Below are positions 8,268-17,114 of a DNA stretch of 64,000 bases, one piece after another (the stretch's first letter is position 1; each line of letters opens with the position of its first letter). The stretch spans positions 7,119,001 through 7,183,000 of the forward strand of contig NZ_CP163439.1 of the NCBI RefSeq assembly GCF_041052385.1, in the 5' to 3' direction. The position numbers and the translations under genes were made by a program. This DNA is from Streptomyces sp. R28. Lineage in GTDB: Bacteria; Actinomycetota; Actinomycetes; Streptomycetales; Streptomycetaceae. The notes below the pieces were generated by a model that was not told the origin of the DNA, made no database searches, and saw only the letters and a program-made list of their open reading frames with translations.

Positions 8268-11200
8268 CTGCCTGTGCTCCGTCCCCCGTGCGGTTCCTTG
8301 CCAGTACGTCCTCCACGGCCGCGGCGATCTCGCCGACCGGCCCCGGTGTCAGCACATCACTGTGCTCACAGTCCAGTTCGTGTACGTCCACCCCGGCCGA
8401 GCAGGCCTGCCACGCGGCGCGCTTCTCCTCGGTCGTCGCCTCCGAGGCGCGGGCGGCCGAGAAGAGGGTCACCCGGCCGTCGTACGGCGACGGCTGCCAG
8501 GCGCGGGCCATCTCGATGTACCGGCACATGGCGGCGACCAGGGTGTCGAGGCGCCGTTCGTCGAGGTCGGCCAGGAGCGCGCTGTGCGCGTGGACGCGTG
8601 CCACGACCTCGGCCCGCTCCAGCGGCTCGGGTCCGGCCGCGACCCCGGGCAGCGCGTTGCGCAGCAGATTGCTCATCCCCACCTGCTCCACGACCGTCGG
8701 GTCCAGCGGCACCCGCGCCACGTCCGGCGGCTTCGGCATCGAGTCCAGGACGGCGACGAGCGCGACCTCCTCGCCGGCCGCGCGCAACCGCACCGCCAGC
8801 TCATGGGCGAACGGTCCGCCGAAGGACCGGCCCAGCAGCAGATACGGCCCGTGCGGCCGCACCGCCCGGATGTGCGGTACATAGCGCTCGGCCAACTCGC
8901 CCAATGTTGTCGGCAGTTGCTCGCCGTGCAGCACCGGCGTGTGCAGCGCGTACACCGGCCGCCCGGGGGCGAGGTGCGGCAGCAGCGCCGCGTACCCCCA
9001 GCCGAGTCCCAGCCCCGGGTGCAGACAGAACAGCGGCGGCAGGTCGCCGTCGCGGCGCAGGGGGAGCAGCGGGGAGTACGCGTCCTCGTCGTCCGGGCCC
9101 CTGCCCTTGCCCTTGTCCGCCTGTCCCGTGGCGAGGCGCGCGGCGAGCGTGGCCGGCGTCGGTGCCTCGAACAGCGTGGCCGGCGACACCCGTACCCCGA
9201 GCTGGGCGTAGATCTCCGCCGTCAGGCGCAGGGCGAGCAGCGAGTGGCCGCCGTGCGCGAAGAAGTCGGCGTCGGGGCCGACCGCCTGGAGCCCGAGCTC
9301 CTGAGCGAACAGCGCGCACAGCCGCTGCTCGTGCCCCGGCCGGGCGATCCGCCCGTGGTCCGGCCGGACTCGCTGCGGCTCGGGTTCGGGCAGCGCGGCC
9401 CGGTCGACCTTGCCGTGCGCGGTCAGCGGTACGGCGTCCAGGGCGGCCCACGCCGACGGCATCAGATGCGCCGGCAACGTGCGCGCCGCATGCTCCCGTA
9501 CGAGTCCCAGGTCGCCGCCCACGACATACGCGACGAGCCTCTTGCCGCCGTCCGGCCCGGGGCGCGCGGCCACCACGGCCCGTTCCACGCCCGGGCAGCC
9601 GGCCAGCGCGGCCTCCACCTCGCCCGGCTCGATGCGGAAGCCCCGCACCTTGACCTGGTCGTCGCTGCGGCCCATGAACTCCAGCTCGCCGGCGGGAAGC
9701 CGGCGCACCAGATCGCCCGTGCGGTACATCCGGGTGCCGGGCGGCCCGTACGGATCGGCGACGAAACGCTCGGCGGTCCCGCCGGGGCGGTTCAGGTAAC
9801 CGAGGGCCAGGCCTGTGCCCGCGATGTACAACTCGCCCACCGTTCCGGCCGGTACGGGACGCAGGAGGCGGTCGAGGACATAGGTGCGGGTGTTGTCGAG
9901 GGGCCGCCCGATGGGCACGGACGCGCCGACGTCACCGGTCACCCGGTGGGCCGTGGCGAACACCGTCGTCTCGGTGGGCCCGTAGCCGTTGACGACCCGG
10001 GTGCCGGGGCAGTGCTCGCGCACCCGCCGCACCGCCTCGGGCGCGAGGACGTCCCCGCCCGCCCACACCTCCCGCACGGTGCCCAGCACCTCGGGCGCGA
10101 TCTCCGCGACGGTGCGCAGGAGTTCGGCGGTGAGCCACAGGGCGGTGACGCGCGTTTCGGGCAGCAGCCGCTTCAGCAGGTCGGGGGTGACGGGACCGGG
10201 CGGGGCGAGTACGACCGTGCCCCCGTTCAGCAGGGGCACCCAGGTCTCGTAGGTCGCGGCGTCGAAGGTGTGCGGGCTGTGGAGGAGGACGCGCTCGTGC
10301 GCGCCGCCCGCGAAACGGGTGTCGGCGGCGAGTTCGACGACGGCCCGGTGCGGGGTGAGGATGCCCTTGGGTTCACCCGTCGAGCCGGAGGTGTACATCA
10401 CGTAGGCGGCGGATTCGGGGTGCACGGCCGCCGTCGGCGGGGCGCCGGCGTCGGCTCCGCCCAGGCGTGACAGGTCCAACAGCCGTATTCCACCCGGCAG
10501 TTGCACGTCGGCATCCGTAACCGCGACCCGAGCACCGGCCTGCCCCAGCAGCGCCGCCAGCCGCCCCGCCGGAGCCGCAGGATCCAGCGGCAGGCAGCAC
10601 GCGCCCGCCTTCAGCACCGCCAGCTGCGCGACGACCAGGGACGCGGACCGGGCCAGCGGCAGCGCCACCGTGTCGCCGGGCCGTACCCCCGCCTCCCGCA
10701 GCCGCGCCGCCAGCCGGTCGGACGCCGCGTCGAGACCGCCGTACGTCAGCACCTCACCGTCCGCCTCGACGGCCGGCGCGTCCGGCGTACGGGCCACCTG
10801 CCCGGCGAAGCGCCCGGGGATGCTCAGTGTCTCGGGCACCGGGCGGACCGGCCCCTCGGCCGGGGCGAGCAGCTGTCGCCGCTCCTCCTGCGGGAGGACG
10901 TCGAGCCGGTCGGCCGGTGTGTCGTGCGCGGAGGTCAGCGCCTCGAAGGCGCGCGCCAGGCGGGCGCCGACCGTGGCCGCGGAGATGCCCCGGCGGCAGC
11001 TGATCCGCAGCAGCATCCGTTCCCCGGCGACGACGGCGACCGTCACCGGGTAGTGCGTCGCGTCCCGCGTCTCGACCAGCTCGACGGCCGCGGTGGGCCC
11101 CTCGGTGCGCGGGAAGTTCTCGAACGCCAGGACCGTGTCGAAGAGTTCGCCCGCCCCGGCCGCCCGCTGCACCTCAGACAGCCGTACATGGTGGTACGGA

Positions 11201-12180
11201 GCCAGCCGCAGCTGCTCGCTCTGGACGCGGGCCAGCAGTTCGTCGACGCCCTCACCGGCGCGCAGCCGGATCCGCACGGGCAGCGTGTTGATGAACAGGC
11301 CCACCATCCGCTCGACACCGGGCAGATCGTGCGCCCGCCCGGAGACGACCGCGCCGAACACCAGGTCCTCGGCACCGGTCAGCCGGGCCAGCACCAGGGC
11401 CCAGGCCGTCTGCGCCACGGTGTTGACGGTGACGCCCGCGTCCGCGGCACGCCGGGTGACCGCCGCGGTCAGTTCGGGCGTCAGCTCTACGTCGACCGTG
11501 TCCTCAGCCGTCTCAGCCGTCTCAGCCCTCTCCGGTCCGACGGGGCCGGGCACAGCTGGGGGCAGCAGTGAGGGCCGCGACAGCCCGCCCAGTGCCTCGC
11601 GCCAGGCGGCTTGCGCCCGCGCCTGGTCCTGGCCGTTCAGCCAGACCAGGAACTGCTTGAAGGGCACGGCGGGCGGCAGCGCGGCGGTGCCGGTCGTCAG
11701 CGCCTCCAGGTCCCGCGCGAGCAGCGGCAGCGACCAGCCGTCGAGCAGGATGTGATGGAGGGTCAAGAGCAGGTCGGCGCCCGCGTCGTGCCGGACCAGC
11801 GTGGCCCGTACCAGGGGGCGCTGGGCCAGGTCGAAGCGGCGGCCCCGGTCCTCGGCCATGAGGCGCGCGAACTCCGCCTCCGTCTCGTCCGGCGTGCGGC
11901 CCGTGCGGTCCATCTCCGTCCACGGCACCTTCACCGAGCGCAGGATCACCTGCACCGGCCGGTCGACATGCTCGTGCCGAAAGCGCGCCCGCAGATTCGG
12001 GTGCCGCTCCAGCAGTGCGGTCACCCCGGCCCGTACCGCCGCGGCCGTGATGCCGGGGGCGATCCGGAAGCGGGCCTGCACCAGATAGGGGTCGGGGCGG
12101 TCGGGATCGCGCAGGGCGTGGAAGAGCAGGCCCTCCTGGGCGGGGGAGAGCGGCAGTACGTCCAGGATGCGACCGCCCAT
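8257..12180 (-). CDS. Nonribosomal peptide synthetase, C-A-T-TE (terminating module)
   Basis: A 1307-residue module. The frame stays open upstream to 13620, but true homology begins at MGGRILDVLPLSP, whose ATG shares its A with the TGA of the preceding gene (TGATG), so 12180 is the start. The C domain (about 5-440) has SPAQEGLLFHAL and HHILLDGWS, the DCL signature, which fits the epimerase ending the preceding protein. A-domain pocket residues read by hand are D-A-Y-W-W-G-G-V-F-K, close to valine/small aliphatic codes. The T domain has HGGHSL. The C-terminal thioesterase (about 1080-1300) has GRSFGG with the active Ser, LDS and a downstream CEHSD His, so it should release the product by hydrolysis or cyclisation. 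A terminating module followed by two more assembly-line genes is unusual. Confidence 0.95.
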   Translation of the reverse strand: MGGRILDVLPLSPAQEGLLFHALRDPDRPDPYLVQARFRIAPGITAAAVRAGVTALLERHPNLRARFRHEHVDRPVQVILRSVKVPWTEMDRTGRTPDETEAEFARLMAEDRGRRFDLAQRPLVRATLVRHDAGADLLLTLHHILLDGWSLPLLARDLEALTTGTAALPPAVPFKQFLVWLNGQDQARAQAAWREALGGLSRPSLLPPAVPGPVGPERAETAETAEDTVDVELTPELTAAVTRRAADAGVTVNTVAQTAWALVLARLTGAEDLVFGAVVSGRAHDLPGVERMVGLFINTLPVRIRLRAGEGVDELLARVQSEQLRLAPYHHVRLSEVQRAAGAGELFDTVLAFENFPRTEGPTAAVELVETRDATHYPVTVAVVAGERMLLRISCRRGISAATVGARLARAFEALTSAHDTPADRLDVLPQEERRQLLAPAEGPVRPVPETLSIPGRFAGQVARTPDAPAVEADGEVLTYGGLDAASDRLAARLREAGVRPGDTVALPLARSASLVVAQLAVLKAGACCLPLDPAAPAGRLAALLGQAGARVAVTDADVQLPGGIRLLDLSRLGGADAGAPPTAAVHPESAAYVMYTSGSTGEPKGILTPHRAVVELAADTRFAGGAHERVLLHSPHTFDAATYETWVPLLNGGTVVLAPPGPVTPDLLKRLLPETRVTALWLTAELLRTVAEIAPEVLGTVREVWAGGDVLAPEAVRRVREHCPGTRVVNGYGPTETTVFATAHRVTGDVGASVPIGRPLDNTRTYVLDRLLRPVPAGTVGELYIAGTGLALGYLNRPGGTAERFVADPYGPPGTRMYRTGDLVRRLPAGELEFMGRSDDQVKVRGFRIEPGEVEAALAGCPGVERAVVAARPGPDGGKRLVAYVVGGDLGLVREHAARTLPAHLMPSAWAALDAVPLTAHGKVDRAALPEPEPQRVRPDHGRIARPGHEQRLCALFAQELGLQAVGPDADFFAHGGHSLLALRLTAEIYAQLGVRVSPATLFEAPTPATLAARLATGQADKGKGRGPDDEDAYSPLLPLRRDGDLPPLFCLHPGLGLGWGYAALLPHLAPGRPVYALHTPVLHGEQLPTTLGELAERYVPHIRAVRPHGPYLLLGRSFGGPFAHELAVRLRAAGEEVALVAVLDSMPKPPDVARVPLDPTVVEQVGMSNLLRNALPGVAAGPEPLERAEVVARVHAHSALLADLDERRLDTLVAAMCRYIEMARAWQPSPYDGRVTLFSAARASEATTEEKRAAWQACSAGVDVHELDCEHSDVLTPGPVGEIAAAVEDVLARNRTGDGAQADGR

Positions 12181-15100
12181 CAGTCGTCCCCCTCTTCGTC
12201 CTCTTCGTCCTCGTCGTCCCAGCCCTCGAACTCCAAGTCGTCCTCCAGCAGGGCGAGCTGGTCCGCCGACAGTCCGACCAAGGGGAAGTCGGAGCTGGTG
12301 TGACCGCCCGTGCCGTCCCGGCGGGCGTGCTCGACCAGCACCTCGATCGCCTCGCACCACAGCCGGGCCAGCTCCAGCACCTCGTCCTCGCCGAGCACCC
12401 CGCGCGCGTACGAGAACCCGGCGCTCAGACACAGCCGCCCGCCGTCCCGCTCCAGGACCAGCGCGTCCACCTCCACCGCATGGCCGAGCGGCAGCGCCTC
12501 GGCGGCCATGCCGAGCAGCTCGCCGTCGGCCGTGTCGCCGCCGGAGAACCGGCCCAGGTAGTTGAAGCGCAGGTCCGGGACGGGCAGCGCGGCCAGCTTC
12601 GGGGCCGTGTCCGGGTTGAGGTGGCGCAGCAGACCCCAGCCGAGGCCCCCCGACGGGACCGCCCGCAGCTGCTCCTTGACCTGCTTGAGCGCCTCGCCGG
12701 CCGCGTCCCGCGCGGGCTGCCAGAAGGGCGGGCCGAGCACGCCGCCCGCGTCCAGCCGGACCGGGTACTGGGTGGTGAACCAGCCGACCGTGCGGGAGAT
12801 GTCGGCGGGCTCGGAGAGCACCTCGCGGCCGTGGCCCTCCAGGTGGACCAGCACGCCGGTGACCGCCGGAGGGGACTCGCCCCGCCGCCGTACCGCCGCC
12901 GCGGCCAGCGCCGTCAGCAGCACGGCGTCCGGGCCGCAGTGGAAGGCCGCGGTCACCTCCGACAGCGCCGCCTCGGTGACCTCTGGCGTCAGCTCGACGG
13001 TGAGCACGGCACGGCGCGCGCCGACACCCCGGCCGCCCGAGATCCGCGCGTCCGGGCCGCTCAGCATCCCCTCCCACCAGGCGGACTCCGTGTCGGCCAA
13101 CCCGGGCCTGACCGCCTCCCGCGCCAGCAGCCGTGCCCAGCGCGCGAAGGACGTGCCCGGGCTCTGCGGCATCCGCGCCCCGGCCGACCCGGCCGCCGAC
13201 CCGTCCGCCAGCCCGGCTGCCAGCTCGGGACCCAGCAGCCGCCAGGACACGCCGTCCACCGCCAGGTGGTGCACCGTCAGCAACAGCAGCCCCGGCCGAC
13301 CGGAGGCCGGGTCGAGCCAGGTGGCCCGCAGCATCTCCCCCTTCTCCGGGTCGAGCCGCACCGCCGCCGCCAACTCCTCGGCCGACGCCCGCGGATCGGC
13401 ACCGACGGGCACCTCGACGCGCTCGACGGCCACGCCGGGGACGTCCTCGGGAACCTCCAGCTCCCCGTCCACCAGGCGCATCCGCAACACACCGTGCCGC
13501 TCGACCAGCCCGCGCACCGTCGCCTCGACGCGCTCCAGGCCCACGTCCCGCGGTACCGGGAACACCATCGACTGCGTGAACGCCGCCGAGGCCGCGTCTG
13601 CGTACTGTTCGCGCCACCACCGCATGACCGGCGTGAGCGGGAAGCGCCCCGTGCCGGAGTCCTCGGCGAGGGTGAGGTCCGCCGCCTCCCGTGCCGTCAG
13701 CGCGAGCGCGGCAGGCGTACGGGCCGTGAAGACGTCACGCGGCGTGATGCCGAGCCCCGCTCCCGAGGCCCGCCCGGCGAGCTGGATCGCCATGATGCTG
13801 TCGCCGCCCAGCCGGAAGAAGTCGTCGTCGGCGCCGACCCGTTCGACACCGAGCACCTCCTCGAACAGGGCGCACAGGGTGACTTCGCGGACGCCCTCCG
13901 GGGCCCGCCCGAAGTCGCGCGGACGGCTTCCCGGGGCGGGCAGCGCCGCCCGGTCCAGCTTGCCGTTGGGTGCCAGCGGGAGTTCCTCCAGCACCACCAC
14001 GTCGGCCGGCACCATGGCGGCGGGCAACCGCCCGGCGGCGTACGCCAGCAGCGCCTCCGGCACCGGGACGCCCTCGCCCTCGCCGACGACGTACCCGACG
14101 AGCCGTGGCCTGCCCGGACGGTCCTCCCGCACGACGGCCACCGCCTGCCGCACCGAGGGGTGCCCGGCGAGGACCGCCGCGATCTCGCCCGGCTCGACGC
14201 GGTGGCCGCGGATCTTCACCTGGTCGTCGGAGCGGCCCAGATACTCCAGCTGCCCGTCGTCCCGGCGGCGGGCCAGGTCCCCGGTGCGGTACATGCGCTC
14301 GCCGGGCGGTCCGTACGGGTCGGCGACGAACCGCTCGGCGGTCGCCCCCGCCCGCCCCAGATAGCCGTACGCCACTCCCGGCCCCGCCAGGCAGAGCTCG
14401 CCGCACACCCCGGGCGGCACGGGCCGCAGCCGCTCGTCGAGGACGTACACGCGCGTGCCCGGGAGCGGGGCGCCGATGGGCGGTGCGGTGCCGTCGCCGG
14501 CCAGCGGGCCGGAGAGGGTGGCGGCGACGGTGAACTCGGTGGGCCCGTAGACGTTGTGGAACCGGCGCCCTCCGACGGCCCAGCGGGCCACCAGCTCCGG
14601 CGGACACGCCTCCGCGCCCACGGCCAGCGACCGCAGCTCGGGGTACTCCCCGGCCGGCACCGTCGCCAGCACCGAGGGCGGCAGCAGCGTGCAGCTGATC
14701 CGCCGCCCGGTCAGCACGTCCGCGAGGTCCTGCCCGGCGAGCGGCCCCTGAGGCGGTACGACCAGGGTGCCGCCGGACCCGAACGCCATGCACATCTCAC
14801 CCACGGAGATGTCGAAGGCGGGAGAGCCCAGTTGCAGCACCCTGCTGTCGGCGTCCAGGGCGAGCGCGTCCACGAGACCGCGCGCGAGGGCCGTCAGCCC
14901 GGCGTGCGGGACCACGACGCCCTTGGGACGGCCGGTGGAGCCCGAGGTGTGAATGACGTAGGCGGGCGCCGACGGGTCCAACTCCTGTGCGGCCAACGGC
15001 GGTTCGTCGTAGGCGCGCTCGTCGAGGACGAGCGTGGGGACGCCCGTCTCCGGAATCACCCCGGGCTCGCCGGCCACCACCAGGACCGGTGTCGCGTCCG

Positions 15101-16925
15101 CCAGCGCCAGCCGGATGCGCTCCGGTGGGTAGTCGGGGTCGATCGGGAGGTACGCGGCGCCCGTGCGCTGTACCGCCAGCAGCGCCGGGACCGTGGCGGC
15201 CGTGCGCCCGAGGGCGAGGGCCACGATCCGGCCGGGGCCCGCACCGTGCCGGGCCAGATGAGCCGCCAGCCGGTTCACGCGGTCGGTCAGTTCGGCGTAC
15301 GTCAGCCGCAGGCCCTCGGCCTCCAGCGCGGGCGCGTCGGGGGTGCGGGACGCCTGCCGGGCCACCAGGTCGGGCAGGGCCAGCGGCTCGGGGGCCAGGC
15401 CGCCCGAGCCGAGCTGCGCCAGCCGTCGCCGGTCGGCCTCGGGCACCAGGCCGACCTCGGCGAGCGGCACCTCGGGGTCGGCGGTGAAGCGGCGCAGCAG
15501 CTCCAGGTAGGCGTCCGTCCAGTGCCGTACGGTGTCGGCGCCGAAGAGAGCGGTACGGATCTCGAAGCTGCCCTCCATCGTGCCGTCGTCGCAGTCACGG
15601 ACGATGCCGACGAGGTCGTGCTCGCCACCGGTGTGGATGCGCTCGGGCTCGCTGAACTCCCGCAGCGCGGCCACACTGCGCTGCTGGGTGAGGTGCATGA
15701 ACACCCACTGGAACAGCGGGGAGCGCCCGGCGCTGCGGTCGGGCGCGACCGCCGAGACGATCCGCCCCACAGGCACGTCCGCGTTGGCCATCAACTCGGG
15801 GAAGTCCGCCGCGAACCGGGCCAGTACGCCGGCGAAGGAGTCCCCGGGCCGGATCCGCCAGCGGGTCGGGATGGCGTTCATGACGTACCCGATGACCCGC
15901 TCCAGGCCCTTGGCGGCCCGGTTGGCGGTGGGCGTGCCGAGCACCATGTCGTCGGCGCCGGTCAGACGGTGCGCCAGGACCGCGAAGGCCGCCATCAGGA
16001 CGACGTAGACGGAGGCGCCGCGCTCCCGGGCCAGCGCCCGTACGGCCCGGGCGGTCGGGGCGTCGACGCGGAACGGGATCTGGGCGATCTCCTCGGAGGA
16101 GCCGATCGCCTCGGACGCCCCGGCCCCGACTCCGGCCCCGACTCCGGCCCCGGGCACGCTGAGCGGCCCCGGCGGCTCGGCGAGGTAGCGGCGCCAGAAG
16201 GCCAGCCGCGCCTCGAAGACGCCGGACTCCTCCAACTCGCCCTGCCAGGACGCGAAATCGGCGTACTGGATGCGAGGGCGGATCAGCGTCGGTGCCGAAC
16301 CGGCGCGCATCGCGCGGTGTGCCTCGGCGAACTCGGCCTGGAGCACGTCGAAGGACCACCAGTCGGCGATCACGTGGTGCAGGCTCAGCATCAGCGTGGT
16401 CCGCCGCTCGTCGACCGTGACGAACCGGGCCCGCATCAGCGGCTCACCGGCCAGGTCGAAGGGGCGGCGCCGGAACGTCTCGAAGGCCTCGGCGATGGTG
16501 GTGCCGGTGCCCCGCAGGTCCTCCCGCTCCAGCAGGAAGCGCTCCTCGGGCGGGAAGGTGACGCTGAGCGCGCCCGGCTCGCCGCCGATGCGGGCCCGCA
16601 GGACGTCGTGGTGGGCCCGGACCAGGGTCAGTGCCGTCTCCAGACGGTCCGGCTCGACCGGCTCGACCGTCTCGTCGAAGTGATAGGCACAGCACAGGTT
16701 GAGCGCGGGAGTGCCGGGATACAGCGACTCGTACACCCACAGGTCCTCCTGCGCCGGACTGAGCCGCACCGGCCCGTCCGAGTCGCGGGGCGGTACGACC
16801 GCCGGGATCAGCCCGGCCTGCCCGGACTCCACCAGCCGCCGCATGAGCCGCACCCGCTGCTCACCGCTGAGCGCGCTGAACCGCTCGGCCATCGAAGCGC
16901 CGGCCGCCCCCGTCGTCGCCGTCAC
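12180..16925 (-). CDS. Nonribosomal peptide synthetase, C-A-T-E
   Basis: About 1581 residues. I chose the GTG at 16925 because GGGGAGG lies seven bases upstream; an ATG at 16892 is the alternative, and the longer open frame to 17186 lies in repeats and the neighbouring gene. Domains: C (about 50-475), A (about 510-990), T (about 1010-1075, LGGDSIMA) and E (about 1100-1530, HHLAVDGVSWR). The last T before an E domain typically has GGDS, as here. The C-domain motif reads HHVIADWWS, with Trp in place of the usual Gly after Asp. The hand-read A-domain code is D-I-G-L-A-G-V-V-A-K and I cannot assign it. The protein incorporates a residue and inverts it to D. It ends in a run of Asp/Glu residues that could be a docking segment for the DCL domain of the next protein. 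A VGAG repeat sits in the C domain. Confidence 0.94.
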   Translation of the reverse strand: MTATTGAAGASMAERFSALSGEQRVRLMRRLVESGQAGLIPAVVPPRDSDGPVRLSPAQEDLWVYESLYPGTPALNLCCAYHFDETVEPVEPDRLETALTLVRAHHDVLRARIGGEPGALSVTFPPEERFLLEREDLRGTGTTIAEAFETFRRRPFDLAGEPLMRARFVTVDERRTTLMLSLHHVIADWWSFDVLQAEFAEAHRAMRAGSAPTLIRPRIQYADFASWQGELEESGVFEARLAFWRRYLAEPPGPLSVPGAGVGAGVGAGASEAIGSSEEIAQIPFRVDAPTARAVRALARERGASVYVVLMAAFAVLAHRLTGADDMVLGTPTANRAAKGLERVIGYVMNAIPTRWRIRPGDSFAGVLARFAADFPELMANADVPVGRIVSAVAPDRSAGRSPLFQWVFMHLTQQRSVAALREFSEPERIHTGGEHDLVGIVRDCDDGTMEGSFEIRTALFGADTVRHWTDAYLELLRRFTADPEVPLAEVGLVPEADRRRLAQLGSGGLAPEPLALPDLVARQASRTPDAPALEAEGLRLTYAELTDRVNRLAAHLARHGAGPGRIVALALGRTAATVPALLAVQRTGAAYLPIDPDYPPERIRLALADATPVLVVAGEPGVIPETGVPTLVLDERAYDEPPLAAQELDPSAPAYVIHTSGSTGRPKGVVVPHAGLTALARGLVDALALDADSRVLQLGSPAFDISVGEMCMAFGSGGTLVVPPQGPLAGQDLADVLTGRRISCTLLPPSVLATVPAGEYPELRSLAVGAEACPPELVARWAVGGRRFHNVYGPTEFTVAATLSGPLAGDGTAPPIGAPLPGTRVYVLDERLRPVPPGVCGELCLAGPGVAYGYLGRAGATAERFVADPYGPPGERMYRTGDLARRRDDGQLEYLGRSDDQVKIRGHRVEPGEIAAVLAGHPSVRQAVAVVREDRPGRPRLVGYVVGEGEGVPVPEALLAYAAGRLPAAMVPADVVVLEELPLAPNGKLDRAALPAPGSRPRDFGRAPEGVREVTLCALFEEVLGVERVGADDDFFRLGGDSIMAIQLAGRASGAGLGITPRDVFTARTPAALALTAREAADLTLAEDSGTGRFPLTPVMRWWREQYADAASAAFTQSMVFPVPRDVGLERVEATVRGLVERHGVLRMRLVDGELEVPEDVPGVAVERVEVPVGADPRASAEELAAAVRLDPEKGEMLRATWLDPASGRPGLLLLTVHHLAVDGVSWRLLGPELAAGLADGSAAGSAGARMPQSPGTSFARWARLLAREAVRPGLADTESAWWEGMLSGPDARISGGRGVGARRAVLTVELTPEVTEAALSEVTAAFHCGPDAVLLTALAAAAVRRRGESPPAVTGVLVHLEGHGREVLSEPADISRTVGWFTTQYPVRLDAGGVLGPPFWQPARDAAGEALKQVKEQLRAVPSGGLGWGLLRHLNPDTAPKLAALPVPDLRFNYLGRFSGGDTADGELLGMAAEALPLGHAVEVDALVLERDGGRLCLSAGFSYARGVLGEDEVLELARLWCEAIEVLVEHARRDGTGGHTSSDFPLVGLSADQLALLEDDLEFEGWDDEDEEDEEGDD

Positions 16926-17114
16926 GCCACGTCCTCCCCGAGCCTCACGAACTCCCCTGCCACACCACGGCCCTCCCGAGGCGCCGCGCACTCCTGCCGC
17001 ACGCCACCGGCCTCCCGGGGTGCCGCGCATCCCTCCACCACGCCGCGGCCCGTGCGCGGCGTCGCGAATCCCCCTGTCACGCGACGTCCTCCCGAAGCTC
17101 GGCCAGCCGGTGCA
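16921..17114. repeat. Degenerate 39-bp tandem repeat, about five copies
   Basis: Units start near 16921, 16959, 16998, 17037 and 17076 (spacings 38, 39, 39, 39). Each begins on the plus strand with a variant of gtcacgccac followed by a ctccc-type block. On the transcribed minus strand every unit carries a GGGAGG-like block followed by a GTG. The outermost copies are the real 3' end of the monooxygenase gene (ending in GAGGACGTCGCGTGA) and the real ribosome site plus GTG of the NRPS gene (GAGGACGTGGCGTGA). The repeat therefore fills the only sizeable gap among the assembly-line genes. Confidence 0.75.

Noticed and set aside
12181..13620. N-terminal extension of the C-A-T-TE gene to 13620
   Set aside because: The extra 480 codons are an out-of-frame reading of the epimerase region of the preceding NRPS; homology begins at the ATG at 12180, which sits in a TGATG overlap.
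16921..17114. CRISPR array or transposon-end repeat
   Set aside because: The 39-base units adjoin without unique spacers, are degenerate, and match flanking gene ends; no cas genes and no transposase are present.
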